Assembly: GCA_034506335.1 (NCBI GenBank)
Contig: JAPDPR010000009.1
Location: forward strand, 1-64,000
Direction of reading: 5' to 3'
Source: a candidate division KSB1 bacterium
GTDB lineage: Bacteria > Zhuqueibacterota > Zhuqueibacteria > JANLFK01 > Oleimicrobiaceae
DNA length: 64,000 nt
The notes beneath the pieces were generated by a model that worked only from the letters and a program-made list of their open reading frames with translations, made no database searches and had not been told where the DNA came from. The position numbers and the translations under genes are program-made. Positions 51,340-61,054 of this stretch are shown one piece after another; the first letter of the stretch is position 1, and each line of letters opens with the position of its first letter.

Positions 51340-52443
51340 ATGAGGAAGATGAGGAACAGAGAGTGTGACGGAGGACGGGGAGAGCGGTGGAAAGCCTTCT
51401 GTGCGTGGCTCCCCCTGCTGGTGTGGACCGTCAGCGTCCAGCTCATTGCGGCCCCCGGTCAAAAATGGAATGGACGTTACGTGGAGCTGGAGCCTTCGCG
51501 GTCGGCGGTCTTGGAATTCCCGGCAAGCATAGCAAAGGTGTTCGTTGCCGACCCGGAGATCGCCGACGTCACGGTCACCACACCAAGGCACATGTTAGTG
51601 GTAGGCAAGAAGGTCGGCACCACCAACGTGGTGGTGTGGACCAACGAGACCTCGTACCAGGAATACACGGTGGAGGTCACGCGCAAGGAATCAGCCGAGC
51701 AGGTCATGCTCCAGGTGCGCTTTGCGGAGATGACCCGTGGGGCGTTGCGCGAATTGGGGGCACACTTCATCATCGAACAGTTGAGGGTGGGCTCCGAGCA
51801 GCTCACCGCAGGCAGCTTTGCCGGACGGGTAAACACCCCGCAAATCCCTCCAGTTGTCGATGAGAACGTAAGTTTCTTCTTCTCCATCCCCAGCCAGAAG
51901 CTTTCCTCGGTAATTCGCGCCTTGGAGGAACGCCGCGTGTTGACCACCCTGGCCGAGCCCAACCTGGTGGCAGCAAACGGCGACACGGCCAGCTTCTTGG
52001 CCGGAGGCGAGTTTCCTGTACCCATCGTCAACTTTCAGGGTGTGACCATCGTGTTTAAGGAGTTCGGCGTGCGACTCCGATTTGTCCCCACCATTTTAGA
52101 CTCCGAAACAATCCAGCTCAGGGTAGCACCGGAGGTGAGCAGTTTAGATTTCGAGAATGGAATAATCCTAAACGGGTTCCGCATTCCGTCCCTCCTGAGC
52201 AGGCGGGCATCGACCACGGTTCATCTCAAGGACGGCGAAGGGTTGGTGATCGGCGGCCTGATGACCAGGGAGATGATCAACACCATGTCCCGCATCCCGG
52301 TGCTGGGACATATTCCCATCCTGGGCAATCTGTTTAAGAGCAAGCGTGCCGGAACAGAGGAGAGTGAGTTAATCATCCTGATTGTGCCGCACATTGTGAA
52401 GCCGATGCGGCCGGCGGAGGTGGAGGAGATACGAACGGAATGA
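51340..52443 (+). CDS. cpaC: CpaC/RcpA secretin of the Tad pilus
   Basis: 367 residues. A signal peptide lies after a basic start. The N-terminal BON/N0-like pilus domain is at about residues 45-125 (VELEPSRSAVLEFPASIAKVFVADPEIADV in outline, VGKKVGTTNVVVW). The secretin domain follows: VLTTLAEPNLVAANGDTASFLAGGEFPVP, FKEFGVRLRFVPTI, RRASTTVHLKDGEGLVIGGL and MSRIPVLGHIPILGNLFKS. It forms the outer-membrane ring for the Flp fibre. Confidence 0.95.
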   Translation: MRKMRNRECDGGRGERWKAFCAWLPLLVWTVSVQLIAAPGQKWNGRYVELEPSRSAVLEFPASIAKVFVADPEIADVTVTTPRHMLVVGKKVGTTNVVVWTNETSYQEYTVEVTRKESAEQVMLQVRFAEMTRGALRELGAHFIIEQLRVGSEQLTAGSFAGRVNTPQIPPVVDENVSFFFSIPSQKLSSVIRALEERRVLTTLAEPNLVAANGDTASFLAGGEFPVPIVNFQGVTIVFKEFGVRLRFVPTILDSETIQLRVAPEVSSLDFENGIILNGFRIPSLLSRRASTTVHLKDGEGLVIGGLMTREMINTMSRIPVLGHIPILGNLFKSKRAGTEESELIILIVPHIVKPMRPAEVEEIRTE

Positions 52444-52500
52444 GCGCGGGCTGAGTGTAGGACGAGCCCGAGCAGGCAAAGAAACTGGGTGGGTGTGGAA

Positions 52501-53691
52501 ATGCTTGGAAAGTCGCGAAAGCAGCAAAAGCCGCAAGAAGTGGCCGAGACGCGCAAATTGTCGGCGGTCATTGTGGAGCCTGAGGAGGCTTCCGTGCAGC
52601 TGATTGAGGAAGTGCTCAATGAGATTGGTGTGTTCGACCCGGTGGTGAAAAGCCCAAATCTCACTGATGGGATGCAGCAGGTGCGTACTCACCGCCCGGA
52701 CCTACTTATTCTCAGTGGAGTTCCTAACGCCAGCGAAGCGCTGTCGTTCCTCACGCGGGCGGCCCTGTCCCTGCCAAATATGACGGCCTTCTTTACTGCG
52801 GACAGTGGTTCGCCAGAGCTACTGTTGGAATCTATGCGAGCGGGGGCGCGTGAGTATCTGGTGCGCCCCATTGACCGACATGAATTGGCGGCAGCGGTCC
52901 GCCGTTTCTTGAACACAAAGGTCACCCTAGGTTTGATCCCGCAGAAGGCGGGCAAAGTTGTCTCTGTGTACGGCGTCAAGGGAGGGCTCGGGGCGACCAC
53001 CATCGCAACAAATCTTGCCGTCCACCTTACTTCTTTGCAGAAGACGGTGGTGGTTATGGACGCCAATTTTCAAACCGGCTCGGTCGCAATTTTTCTGGAC
53101 ATCCAACCTAAGATCTCGCTCACGGACTTGTTACGGGATATCGATCAGATCGACCCTCAGTCCCTAAAGCGCGTGCTCCCGAAGCACCAGTCGGGGATCT
53201 ACTTCCTCCCGCCACCCAAAGCCACCAACGGGAGTTACAAGGTCTTGCCAGGTGACCTCAGCAAGATGTTTGGCTTGCTGCGCCAAGAGTACGACTATAT
53301 CGTGGTAGACTTGGACCGGTTTGTGGATGAGACAACGGCGTTGTTCCTGGATGAGACAGACCTGCTCCTCTTGGTTGTGAACCTGGACGTGCCATCGCTG
53401 GTTAACACCAATCGTACGCTCGATCTTCTGCAGAAACTGGGGTTCGACCTGAGCAAGACCTTGTTGGTTTCGAACCGGCATGCCAGTCAGAACGAGTACA
53501 TGCTGGAGGAGTTTCAGCAGTTGGTCAAGCGTTCTATCGATTGGAGGATCCCGAATCACAAGTACGGCGACTGTGTGGCGGCTGTAAACAAGGGGGAGCC
53601 TTTCGCTTCGCGAGATGGAAAGTCGAAGCTGAACAAGAGTCTGATGGAACTGGCGGAGTTCTTGGACAAGCGCTTCAGTGAGGCGGCGTAG
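52501..53691 (+). CDS. cpaE: CpaE/TadZ-like ATPase with degenerate receiver domain
   Basis: 396 residues from the ATG at 52501 (the frame extends to a GTG at 52489). Residues of about 20-130 form a receiver-like domain (LSAVIVEPEEASVQLIEEVL, DLLILSGV, MRAGAREYLVRPID). It has ILSG where a receiver carries its phospho-Asp, so it is probably not phosphorylated. Residues of about 150-390 are a MinD/ParA ATPase with deviant Walker A KGGLGATT (Lys160). CpaE/TadZ places the Tad machine at a cell site and is the likely meeting point with the regulators encoded downstream. Confidence 0.93.
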   Translation: MLGKSRKQQKPQEVAETRKLSAVIVEPEEASVQLIEEVLNEIGVFDPVVKSPNLTDGMQQVRTHRPDLLILSGVPNASEALSFLTRAALSLPNMTAFFTADSGSPELLLESMRAGAREYLVRPIDRHELAAAVRRFLNTKVTLGLIPQKAGKVVSVYGVKGGLGATTIATNLAVHLTSLQKTVVVMDANFQTGSVAIFLDIQPKISLTDLLRDIDQIDPQSLKRVLPKHQSGIYFLPPPKATNGSYKVLPGDLSKMFGLLRQEYDYIVVDLDRFVDETTALFLDETDLLLLVVNLDVPSLVNTNRTLDLLQKLGFDLSKTLLVSNRHASQNEYMLEEFQQLVKRSIDWRIPNHKYGDCVAAVNKGEPFASRDGKSKLNKSLMELAEFLDKRFSEAA

Positions 53692-53725
53692 CACGGAACG
53701 GTAGGGTCATGGGAGTGGACAGAGG

Positions 53726-55165
53726 ATGGATGCGGCGGTAAGTGCGCGACTGGCAAAATTTGGCCTGACGGGTGAAGGAGTGATTGAGGGGCCGGTACCG
53801 AGGAAGGCCGCGAGCGGCGAGCGGGAGAAAGCCTACCAGGAGCTGAAGACCCGCATCCACCGCAAGCTCATCGACAAGCTGGACCTGTCGCAGATCGGGG
53901 CGATCCCGGAACAGCAGCTGCGGGCGGAAGTGCGCAAGATTGTCGAGGAGCTGCTGGACTCGGAGAGCGAAAGCCTCCCGGTGGCGGGCGTCAATCGAGA
54001 GCGGCTGTTGGCGGAGATCCAGCATGAGACATTTGGCTTGGGCCCGCTGGAGCCACTCCTGGCCGACCCCACAATCTCAGACATCCTTGTCAATGGCCAC
54101 AAGCAAGTCTATGTGGAGCGCTTCGGTAAGTTGGAGCGCACAGACACTGTGTTCAAGGATGACGACCACCTTCTGCACATCATCGATCGCATTGTCTCCC
54201 AGGTGGGACGGCGCGTGGACGAGTCCAGTCCCATGGTGGACGCGCGCCTTCCGGATGGCTCGCGCGTGAATGCCATCATCCCGCCGTTGGCCATCGATGG
54301 GCCGGCCCTGTCCATCCGCAAATTCGGTGTGCGCAAGTTCACCATGGAGGACCTGATAGAGATCGGTAGTTTGACCCGCGACATGGCCGTGCTCATGCAG
54401 GGGGCAGTGCGGGCGAGACTCAACATCCTTATCTCGGGCGGTACCGGCTCAGGAAAGACCACTTTCCTCAATGTGCTCTCGAGCTTTGTACCTGGAGAGG
54501 AGCGCATCGTCACTATCGAAGATGCGGCGGAACTGCAGCTACACCAGGAGCACGTGGTGCGATTGGAGACACGGCCGCCAAATGTGGAGGGCAAGGGAGC
54601 GGTCACGCAGCGGGAGCTCCTGATCAACGCATTGCGGATGCGGCCCGATCGGATTATCGTGGGCGAGTGCCGAGGCGCCGAGGCCTTTGATATGCTGCAA
54701 GCCATGAACACCGGCCACGACGGTTCGATGACCACGCTCCACGCCAACTCGCCCCGGGACGCTCTGCGCCGTCTCGAGTCCATGGTCTTGATGGCCACTT
54801 CCAATTTGCCGGAGAGGGCCATTCGGGAATACATGGCCTCCGCCATCGACTTGGTGGTGCAGATCTCTCGCCTCAGTGATGGCACGCGCAAGGTGTTGAG
54901 CATTTCCGAAGTGACGGGCATGGAAGGCGATACCATCACCATGGAAGACATTTTTGTCTATGAGAAAACCGGAATTGCTCCTGACGGTACGGTGGTAGGA
55001 AGCTTCAAGGCAACAGGAGTGCGACCTAAGTGCACCGAGAAGCTCAAGGCCTGTGGCATCGAGCTTCCACCGAGCATGACGTTTGAGCCCTCAATCTTGT
55101 TGGAGATCCACCGTGAGCATCAGCAGCAGGACCTGGAGATGCACGCGCGCAAACTCATGCGATAA
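53726..55165 (+). CDS. cpaF: CpaF/TadA secretion ATPase of the Tad pilus
   Basis: 479 residues. N-terminal helical part ([22 protein letters not shown]), then [27 protein letters not shown], the Walker [10 protein letters not shown] (Lys244), the Asp box [10 protein letters not shown], Walker [29 protein letters not shown] and the His box [16 protein letters not shown]. It is the hexameric motor that extrudes and, in this family, also retracts Flp fibres. Directly followed by the KaiC-like gene, 46 bases downstream. Confidence 0.97.
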   Translation: MDAAVSARLAKFGLTGEGVIEGPVPRKAASGEREKAYQELKTRIHRKLIDKLDLSQIGAIPEQQLRAEVRKIVEELLDSESESLPVAGVNRERLLAEIQHETFGLGPLEPLLADPTISDILVNGHKQVYVERFGKLERTDTVFKDDDHLLHIIDRIVSQVGRRVDESSPMVDARLPDGSRVNAIIPPLAIDGPALSIRKFGVRKFTMEDLIEIGSLTRDMAVLMQGAVRARLNILISGGTGSGKTTFLNVLSSFVPGEERIVTIEDAAELQLHQEHVVRLETRPPNVEGKGAVTQRELLINALRMRPDRIIVGECRGAEAFDMLQAMNTGHDGSMTTLHANSPRDALRRLESMVLMATSNLPERAIREYMASAIDLVVQISRLSDGTRKVLSISEVTGMEGDTITMEDIFVYEKTGIAPDGTVVGSFKATGVRPKCTEKLKACGIELPPSMTFEPSILLEIHREHQQQDLEMHARKLMR

Positions 55166-55211
55166 ACCGGTGCAACAACCTGCTGCCGTGTAAGACAGGA
55201 GAAGGCTGCAC

Positions 55212-56783
55212 ATGAATCAAATGGGCAAAAGAACTGCTCTGCCGAAGACGTTGACCGGCATAGTGGGTCTGGATGACCTGACCAATGGCGGGCTGCCTTA
55301 TGGGCGCACCACCGTAGTGGTCGGCTCGCCAGGTGCAGGGAAAACCATCCTCTGCATGGAGTTCCTCTACCGGGGTGCCACCCAGTACGGTGAACCAGGA
55401 ATCTATGTTAACTTTAGTGACCCGCGTGACAAGGTGTTGGCGGACCTGAAAACGATGAATTGGGACCTTGAACCTTTGCTGCGCGACAACCGTCTGGTTC
55501 TCGCCGACCTCCACACCAAGCGCGGCGACGGGGTCCAGGAACCGTTTCTCAAACCGGAGGCGCTGGTGGAAGCCGTTGCATATGCGGTCAAACATACCGG
55601 TGCCAAGCGAATTGCCCTGGATGAGACGAACCTGACCTTGCCATCTCCTGGGGAGGGACACTACGACGCGTCGGACCTGAAAGTGATCATGCGCGGCATC
55701 GAGCAGCTAGGTGTTACGCTGGTCATGACCGCCACGGCAGAGGCCCGCAATGGAAAGCGGTGCGCGGCCGAGGAGTACTTGGCTGACTGCGTGATCAGCC
55801 TAGAAAACCGCATGATCAACAACGTGGCAAGCCGGCGATTACGCGTGTTGAAGTACCGAGGTACCTCGCATGGCGCGCACGAATGTCCCTACCAAATCAC
55901 TCCCGACGGCCTATTAATTTTGCCGTTGTCCACTTTTGGTCTTTCCAGCGCGGTGAGCGAGGAGAGAATTTCCACAGGCGTGCTGGCGCTGGACCATATG
56001 CTGGGGGGTGGCTATTATCGCGAGAGCGCAGTGCTAATAGCGGGGCAAACAGGGACCGGCAAGTCATCCCTGGCCATGTCGTGCCTGGATGCTGCCTGCG
56101 CCCGTGGCGAGCGAGCCCTGTACGTCTCCTACGAGGAGTCGCCTGCCCAACTCCGTCGGAACTTTCGCAGTGTGGGCATGAACGTAGAACAGTGGGAGAG
56201 CAAAGGGCTCATGCGCCTGATCGGCGTGCTGCCTGAGGCGCACGGCAGCGAGGAGCACCTCACCTTGCTGCTGAGGGAGATCGACAGTTTTCACCCTGCA
56301 GTGGTGGCATGCGATTCTCTTTCCGCCTTGCAACGTATCCAGAGTCAGGCAACCGACTTGCAACTTCCACTCTACCTGATCAGCGAGGCGAAGAATCGAG
56401 GGATCACGCTCCTGGTGACGGCCAACGTTGGTGGGGACACCCACTCGTGCAACGCATGGGTTTCAGGCCTCAACTGTCTGGCGGACACCATCATCAGCCT
56501 TCGTCAGGTCAGTACTGCCGAGCGGTTGAACCGAGGACTACTGGTCGTCAAGTCGCGCGGCATGCGCCACGTCTCTGAGTTGCGCGAGCTGTTCATTACC
56601 GATGAGGGCCTCAAGTTGGGCAACGTTTTCTGGGACCAAGATGAGTTCGTCCTCGGCGTCTCGCGCCAAATTGAGGAGTTGCGGGAGCGTTTGGATCCGG
56701 GGAACGGCGGAGCGGTTGTGGCAGGCAAATCAGGGCAAACGAGCCCGGCTCAACCGCTCGCTGTCGAGCCTACTCAAGCTTGA
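55212..56783 (+). CDS. KaiC-like double-RecA ATPase inside the Tad locus
   Basis: 523 residues with two RecA/KaiC domains. CI: Walker A GSPGAGKT (Lys44). CII: Walker A GQTGTGKSS (Lys284). KaiC carries a catalytic Glu pair after strand beta-3; here CII keeps it (YVSYEES, Glu308/Glu309) while CI has Ser69-Asp70 (YVNFSDP). The autophosphorylation pair of cyanobacterial KaiC (Ser431-Thr432) aligns with Asn421-Cys422 (SGLNCLADTI), so it cannot cycle like the clock protein. The linker and lengths match KaiC well. Such KaiC-like proteins in non-photosynthetic bacteria are usually paired with histidine kinases, as here. Its place between cpaF and the kinase gene suggests it senses ATP state or docks on the pilus motor. 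That role is inference. Confidence 0.9.
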   Translation: MNQMGKRTALPKTLTGIVGLDDLTNGGLPYGRTTVVVGSPGAGKTILCMEFLYRGATQYGEPGIYVNFSDPRDKVLADLKTMNWDLEPLLRDNRLVLADLHTKRGDGVQEPFLKPEALVEAVAYAVKHTGAKRIALDETNLTLPSPGEGHYDASDLKVIMRGIEQLGVTLVMTATAEARNGKRCAAEEYLADCVISLENRMINNVASRRLRVLKYRGTSHGAHECPYQITPDGLLILPLSTFGLSSAVSEERISTGVLALDHMLGGGYYRESAVLIAGQTGTGKSSLAMSCLDAACARGERALYVSYEESPAQLRRNFRSVGMNVEQWESKGLMRLIGVLPEAHGSEEHLTLLLREIDSFHPAVVACDSLSALQRIQSQATDLQLPLYLISEAKNRGITLLVTANVGGDTHSCNAWVSGLNCLADTIISLRQVSTAERLNRGLLVVKSRGMRHVSELRELFITDEGLKLGNVFWDQDEFVLGVSRQIEELRERLDPGNGGAVVAGKSGQTSPAQPLAVEPTQA

Positions 56784-56957
56784 TATCATTTTCATCGAAA
56801 GAAGAGAAGCTAGGGGAGGGCGGTAGACTGACAGCCGTTGGGAGTTCTTGAGATGCCTTTGCGCGGCGGCGAAGCAGGGATTGCCTCTTTGCTCCCCTGG
56901 GCGGAGGAATCGGCCATAGCGAGCGTTCCAAGACGCTGAGTGGGCCATAGGGAGGAC

Positions 56958-59723
56958 ATGCAGACGATAATGGGCACGAAGGCGAGAATATTGGTGGTGG
57001 AGGACATTGCCATCACCGCCATGGACATCAAGCGCAGGTTGCAGACTCTTGGCTACCAGGTGGTGGGCATCGCAGCCTCGGGCGAGGATGCCATCGCCAA
57101 GGCGCAGCGCGAGCGGCCGGACCTCGTGCTCATGGACATCAAGCTCAAGGGGGAGATGGACGGAGTGCAGGCGGCCGAGGAGATCCGCCGCCACCTGGAT
57201 ATCCCGGTGGTCTACCTGACGGCCTATTCTGACGAGACCACCCTGCAGCGCGCCAAGATCACGCAGCCGTTTGGTTACGTGCTCAAGCCTTTCGAAGAGC
57301 GCGAGCTGCACACAGCCGTGGAGATGGCACTCTACCGCCACACCCTGGAGCGTCGTCTCCGCGAGAGCGAACAGTGGCTTGCCACCACCCTGCGCAGTAT
57401 CGGTGACGCAGTGGTGGCCACCGATGCCGCCGGTCGCATCACGTTCATGAATCCGGCGGCCGAGGCAATTGCCGGTTGCCGACAGCAGGAGGCATTGGGC
57501 AAGGAGTGGAGCCAGATTCTGACCATCCTGGATGAGGAGACCCGCGACCCGATCGACGATCCAGTAAAAGCCGTGCTGGAGCAGGGCAAGCCCCTGACCT
57601 TGTCCAACACCCTGCTTGTCAACCGCCGGGACGGGCGCCTTCTCCCTATAGAGGACACGGCGGCTCCCATTCGGGACGAGAACGGCCACGTGCTGGGGGT
57701 GGTGCTGGTTTTTCAAGATGTGACGGCGCGGCGTGAGGCGGAAGAACGCATAAAGCAGCAGCGCACCTACCTTCAGGCCCTCATCGAACACAGTCCCTTG
57801 GCAGTGGTCGCCGTGGACCTGGAAGGGAAGGTTACCACCACCAATCCAGCGTTTGAGCGGCTCTTTCAGTATGAGCGCGCCGAGATTATTGGCAAGAAAC
57901 TGGACTCGCTCGTTGCGGTGCAGGACAAGACGGCGGAGGCCTTGGCGCTCACGCAGCAAGTGATGGCGGGCGATCGCGTCCATGTGGTCACCGTGCGTCA
58001 CCGCCGCGACGGCACCCCGGTCGATGTGGAGATCTTTGGCGTGCCGGTGATGGTGCACGGGGAGCGGATTGGCGCCTTTGGCATCTACCAGGACATCACC
58101 GAGCGCAAGCGGGCGCAGCAGGCGCTGGCGGAGTCTGAGGAGAAGTACCGCACGCTGCAGGCGAACGTGCCTGTGGGCATTTTCCGCATGGCCTCGGACC
58201 GGCGCGGTACACTGCGCAGTGTGAACCCGGCTCTGGCCCGCTTGCTGGGCTGCGAAGAACCTGACGAACTGCTGCGCGCGAGTTTTGCCTCCTTCGCGGT
58301 GGACAAGAAGGGGCTCGCCGCCCTGCGCAGCAGGTTGGCAAAACAAGGGCGTGTCGATGGAGTGGAACTGCGGCTGGCGCGCCGGGATGGCAGCTGGTTC
58401 TGGGCACGAGTGTCGGCAACACTCGTCCGTGGCCAAATGGGCGAGCCGCTCTACATCGACGGCATGGTTGAGGACGTCAGCGAGGAGAAGCGCCTCCAGC
58501 AGGAGCGGGAGGAGCGCCTGCGGCGGGCCGATATCCTCAATCGCTTGACCATGCAACTCATTCGGACTTCCGAGGTTGGGCGTATTTACCAGGAGATTTG
58601 CGCGGCGGCGCGGGAGATTGTTGGAAGCCGACGGGCCGCCATCGGGCAGTTCGCCGGCGATCGCCGGAATCTCGCCATGTTCGCTGTGAGCGCCGAGCCA
58701 GGAGACGATGCCCAGGCATGGGCCATGGAGGTGCTCCGCTATGACCGCGAGGACCTGGCACCACTCCGAAGTAGAAAGACGCGGGTGGTGAAGGTGCGGA
58801 GTACCTGCGGTGCTACCCTCGTTACCGCGCTGCTTGGACCGGGCGGCAGCGTGTACGGGCTGCTCGTGGTCGGGGACCCGCGGCAGGATGTGGGCTTCCG
58901 CCCGGAGGACGAGGCAGACCTCTGTCTCCTTGCCGACTATGCCACCGTCGCAGCCTCGCGGGCAATGAATCTGGTCGCCTTGCGTAAGGCGCGCAAAGAA
59001 CTCTCGCTGCGTGCGCAAGCCTTGGCTCGCTCCAATGCAGACCTGGAGCAGTTCGCCTATGTAGCATCGCACGACCTGCAAGAGCCCCTGCGCATGGTCT
59101 CCAGCTACTGCCAGCTCTTGGCCAATCGCTACAAAGACAAGCTGGACAGTGATGCTCTGGAATTCATTCGCTTCGCAGTGGACGGAGCCCAGCGCATGCA
59201 GGTGCTCATTAATGATCTGCTCCAGTATTCTCGGGTAACCACGCGGGGTAAGCCCTTCGAGCCGGTGGACCTGATGGCGGTGTTGGAAGACGCTAAAGCC
59301 AACCTGCGCTTCGCCATCGAGGAAAGCGGCGCCGAGATCACCAGTGACCCGTTGCCCACGGTTGCCGTGGACAGGACGCAGATGACCCAGGTCATGCAGA
59401 ACCTCCTCGGCAACGCCATCAAGTTCCGGAACGAGAAGCCACCTCGTATCCACGTGGGCGTCCGCAGGGACAAGAAATGGTGGGAGATCTCCGTACGCGA
59501 CAACGGCATAGGCTTCGAGCAGAAGTTTGCCGACCGCATCTTTGGCGTCTTTCAACGGCTCCATTCCCGTGAGCAGTATCCGGGCACCGGTATCGGACTC
59601 GCGGTGGTGAAAAAGATTGTGGAGCGACACGGCGGGCAAATCCGTGCCGAATCAGAGCCTGGCAAAGGGAGTGTGTTCACCTTTACCCTGCCTGCCAGCA
59701 ATGAACGAGAGGATAATGAATGA
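56958..59723 (+). CDS. Hybrid sensor histidine kinase: REC-PAS-PAS-PAS-GAF-HisKA-HATPase
   Basis: 921 residues from the ATG at 56958, with AGGGAGGA ahead. No membrane segment, so it is cytoplasmic. Residues 10-125: receiver with phospho-Asp60 (LVLMDIKL). About 140-515: three PAS domains ([31 protein letters not shown], with PAC ends [40 protein letters not shown]). About 530-680: GAF-like ([16 protein letters not shown]). HisKA: His705 in [14 protein letters not shown]. HATPase: [36 protein letters not shown]. The N-terminal receiver rather than a C-terminal one suggests that another kinase or a phosphotransfer loop feeds it. The 3' end overlaps the next receiver gene by four bases. Confidence 0.93.
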   Translation: MQTIMGTKARILVVEDIAITAMDIKRRLQTLGYQVVGIAASGEDAIAKAQRERPDLVLMDIKLKGEMDGVQAAEEIRRHLDIPVVYLTAYSDETTLQRAKITQPFGYVLKPFEERELHTAVEMALYRHTLERRLRESEQWLATTLRSIGDAVVATDAAGRITFMNPAAEAIAGCRQQEALGKEWSQILTILDEETRDPIDDPVKAVLEQGKPLTLSNTLLVNRRDGRLLPIEDTAAPIRDENGHVLGVVLVFQDVTARREAEERIKQQRTYLQALIEHSPLAVVAVDLEGKVTTTNPAFERLFQYERAEIIGKKLDSLVAVQDKTAEALALTQQVMAGDRVHVVTVRHRRDGTPVDVEIFGVPVMVHGERIGAFGIYQDITERKRAQQALAESEEKYRTLQANVPVGIFRMASDRRGTLRSVNPALARLLGCEEPDELLRASFASFAVDKKGLAALRSRLAKQGRVDGVELRLARRDGSWFWARVSATLVRGQMGEPLYIDGMVEDVSEEKRLQQEREERLRRADILNRLTMQLIRTSEVGRIYQEICAAAREIVGSRRAAIGQFAGDRRNLAMFAVSAEPGDDAQAWAMEVLRYDREDLAPLRSRKTRVVKVRSTCGATLVTALLGPGGSVYGLLVVGDPRQDVGFRPEDEADLCLLADYATVAASRAMNLVALRKARKELSLRAQALARSNADLEQFAYVASHDLQEPLRMVSSYCQLLANRYKDKLDSDALEFIRFAVDGAQRMQVLINDLLQYSRVTTRGKPFEPVDLMAVLEDAKANLRFAIEESGAEITSDPLPTVAVDRTQMTQVMQNLLGNAIKFRNEKPPRIHVGVRRDKKWWEISVRDNGIGFEQKFADRIFGVFQRLHSREQYPGTGIGLAVVKKIVERHGGQIRAESEPGKGSVFTFTLPASNEREDNE

Positions 59724-60169
59724 TGGATGAGAGAAACAACGGCCGACCCATCGAGATACTGCTGGTAGAGGACAACCCGGGCGATGTGCGTCTAACCCAA
59801 GAGGCATTTCGTCAGAACAAGATCCGCAACAAACTCAATGTAGTGAACGACGGCGAACAGGCCCTGGCCTACTTGCGGCGCGAAGGGCCGTATGCCGATG
59901 CGGCGCGACCCGGTCTGATCCTGCTTGATCTTAACCTGCCGCGCGTAGACGGCAGAGAGGTGTTGGCCCAGATCAAATCGGACCCGGAACTGCGACACAT
60001 CCCGGTTGTCATACTGACCACGTCCCAGGCAGAGGAAGACATAGTGAAGTCGTATTCCTTACACGCCAATTGCTACATCAGCAAGCCCGTCGACCTGGAG
60101 CGCTTCATGCACGTGGTGAAGGAAGTAGAGCACTTTTGGCTCTCAGTTGTGAACCTTCCCAAGGAGTAG
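59720..60169 (+). CDS. Single-domain response regulator (Rcp1/CheY-like)
   Basis: 149 residues, only a receiver domain: acidic pocket LLVEDNPGD, phospho-Asp70 in [10 protein letters not shown], Thr in VVILTTSQ and Lys in [11 protein letters not shown]. The insert after the Asp loop and overall length match the Rcp1 type that works with phytochrome-like and other soluble kinases. Start ATG overlaps the kinase stop. It probably accepts phosphate from the kinase just upstream and passes a signal by protein contact, having no output domain. Confidence 0.92.
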   Translation: MMDERNNGRPIEILLVEDNPGDVRLTQEAFRQNKIRNKLNVVNDGEQALAYLRREGPYADAARPGLILLDLNLPRVDGREVLAQIKSDPELRHIPVVILTTSQAEEDIVKSYSLHANCYISKPVDLERFMHVVKEVEHFWLSVVNLPKE

Positions 60170-60175
60170 TGTGCG

Positions 60176-61009
60176 ATGGTGGAAGAACCGTACAAAGTCC
60201 TATTAGTGGAAGACAATCCTGGTGACGCGCGGCTGGTGGAGATTGCCCTTTCGGAGCCTGGGCCCGTCCACTTCCGGCTGGAGCGTGTGGGCTTGCTTTC
60301 GGCCGCACTTCGCCGGCTGGAGAAGGAGGAGTTTGACCTCGTCCTCCTCGACCTCTCCTTGCCTGATAGTCAAGGTTTGGAAACGGTTGTGGCCATACGC
60401 AAGCAGAGCCCACAGGTTCCTGTGGTGGTACTCACAGGCTTGGACGACGAACAGAGCTCGGTGGAAGCGTTGCACATGGGGGCCCAGGATTATCTGGTGA
60501 AGGGGACCGCCACCGGCGAAACCCTGCGTCGCACTATTCGCTACGCAGTGGAGCGACGCAAAATCATGGCTGACCTCAAGGCTCTCCGTGAAAACGGCCA
60601 AGACAACGAGAGTAGCCTGAAGCATGCCATTGCCGCCTATCGGACGATGGTAGACGCCAAGACTACCCCGTTTGCCGATGACATCGACCAACCTCTGCGG
60701 GAACGCAGACCCCGCTTCGTCGACGACATCGCGGAACTCTATGGCGAGCTGCTGGAGGAATACGTGAGCAATGGCAGTCCGCATGGGGTTGGTTCACGTT
60801 TAACGCACCTGGTGCAGCGCTTGCGCGAAGAATCTGCAGGGGCAAGGGATGTGATCGACATTCACCTGCAGGCCCTGAAAAGCAGGCTCGCCAAAGGGGG
60901 GTTGGAGGCGCCAAAGCCACTGGCTCTCAATGCTCAGATCTTTGCGGTAGAGGTCCTCGGACGCTTGCTGAATCACTACAAACGGCAGGACCTGATGCAG
61001 ACCGCCTGA
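60176..61009 (+). CDS. Response regulator: receiver plus uncharacterised helical domain
   Basis: 277 residues. Receiver (about 1-125): [12 protein letters not shown], phospho-Asp in LVLLDLSLPDS, VVLTGLDDEQS, DYLVKGTATGETL. The C-terminal part (about 140-277) is all-helical, starting with DQPLRERRPRFVDDIAELYGELLEEY, then LTHLVQRLREESAGARDVIDIHLQAL and IFAVEVLGRLLNHYKRQDL. It has no DNA-binding motif. The pattern 'long helix, reversed helix, ARDVIDIHLQAL' reminds me of the RsbU N-terminal/KaiA C-terminal helical fold; that likeness is a hypothesis. It begins six bases after the preceding receiver gene. Confidence 0.88.
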   Translation: MVEEPYKVLLVEDNPGDARLVEIALSEPGPVHFRLERVGLLSAALRRLEKEEFDLVLLDLSLPDSQGLETVVAIRKQSPQVPVVVLTGLDDEQSSVEALHMGAQDYLVKGTATGETLRRTIRYAVERRKIMADLKALRENGQDNESSLKHAIAAYRTMVDAKTTPFADDIDQPLRERRPRFVDDIAELYGELLEEYVSNGSPHGVGSRLTHLVQRLREESAGARDVIDIHLQALKSRLAKGGLEAPKPLALNAQIFAVEVLGRLLNHYKRQDLMQTA

Positions 61010-61054
61010 GCAGAGTGACGAAGGACCAACACTCGGTAGCGAGAAGAGGAGAGA

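Noticed and set aside
56730-59639. 969-codon minus-strand ORF
   Set aside because: Exact antisense of the histidine kinase gene, which has full domain support; an effect of codon bias.
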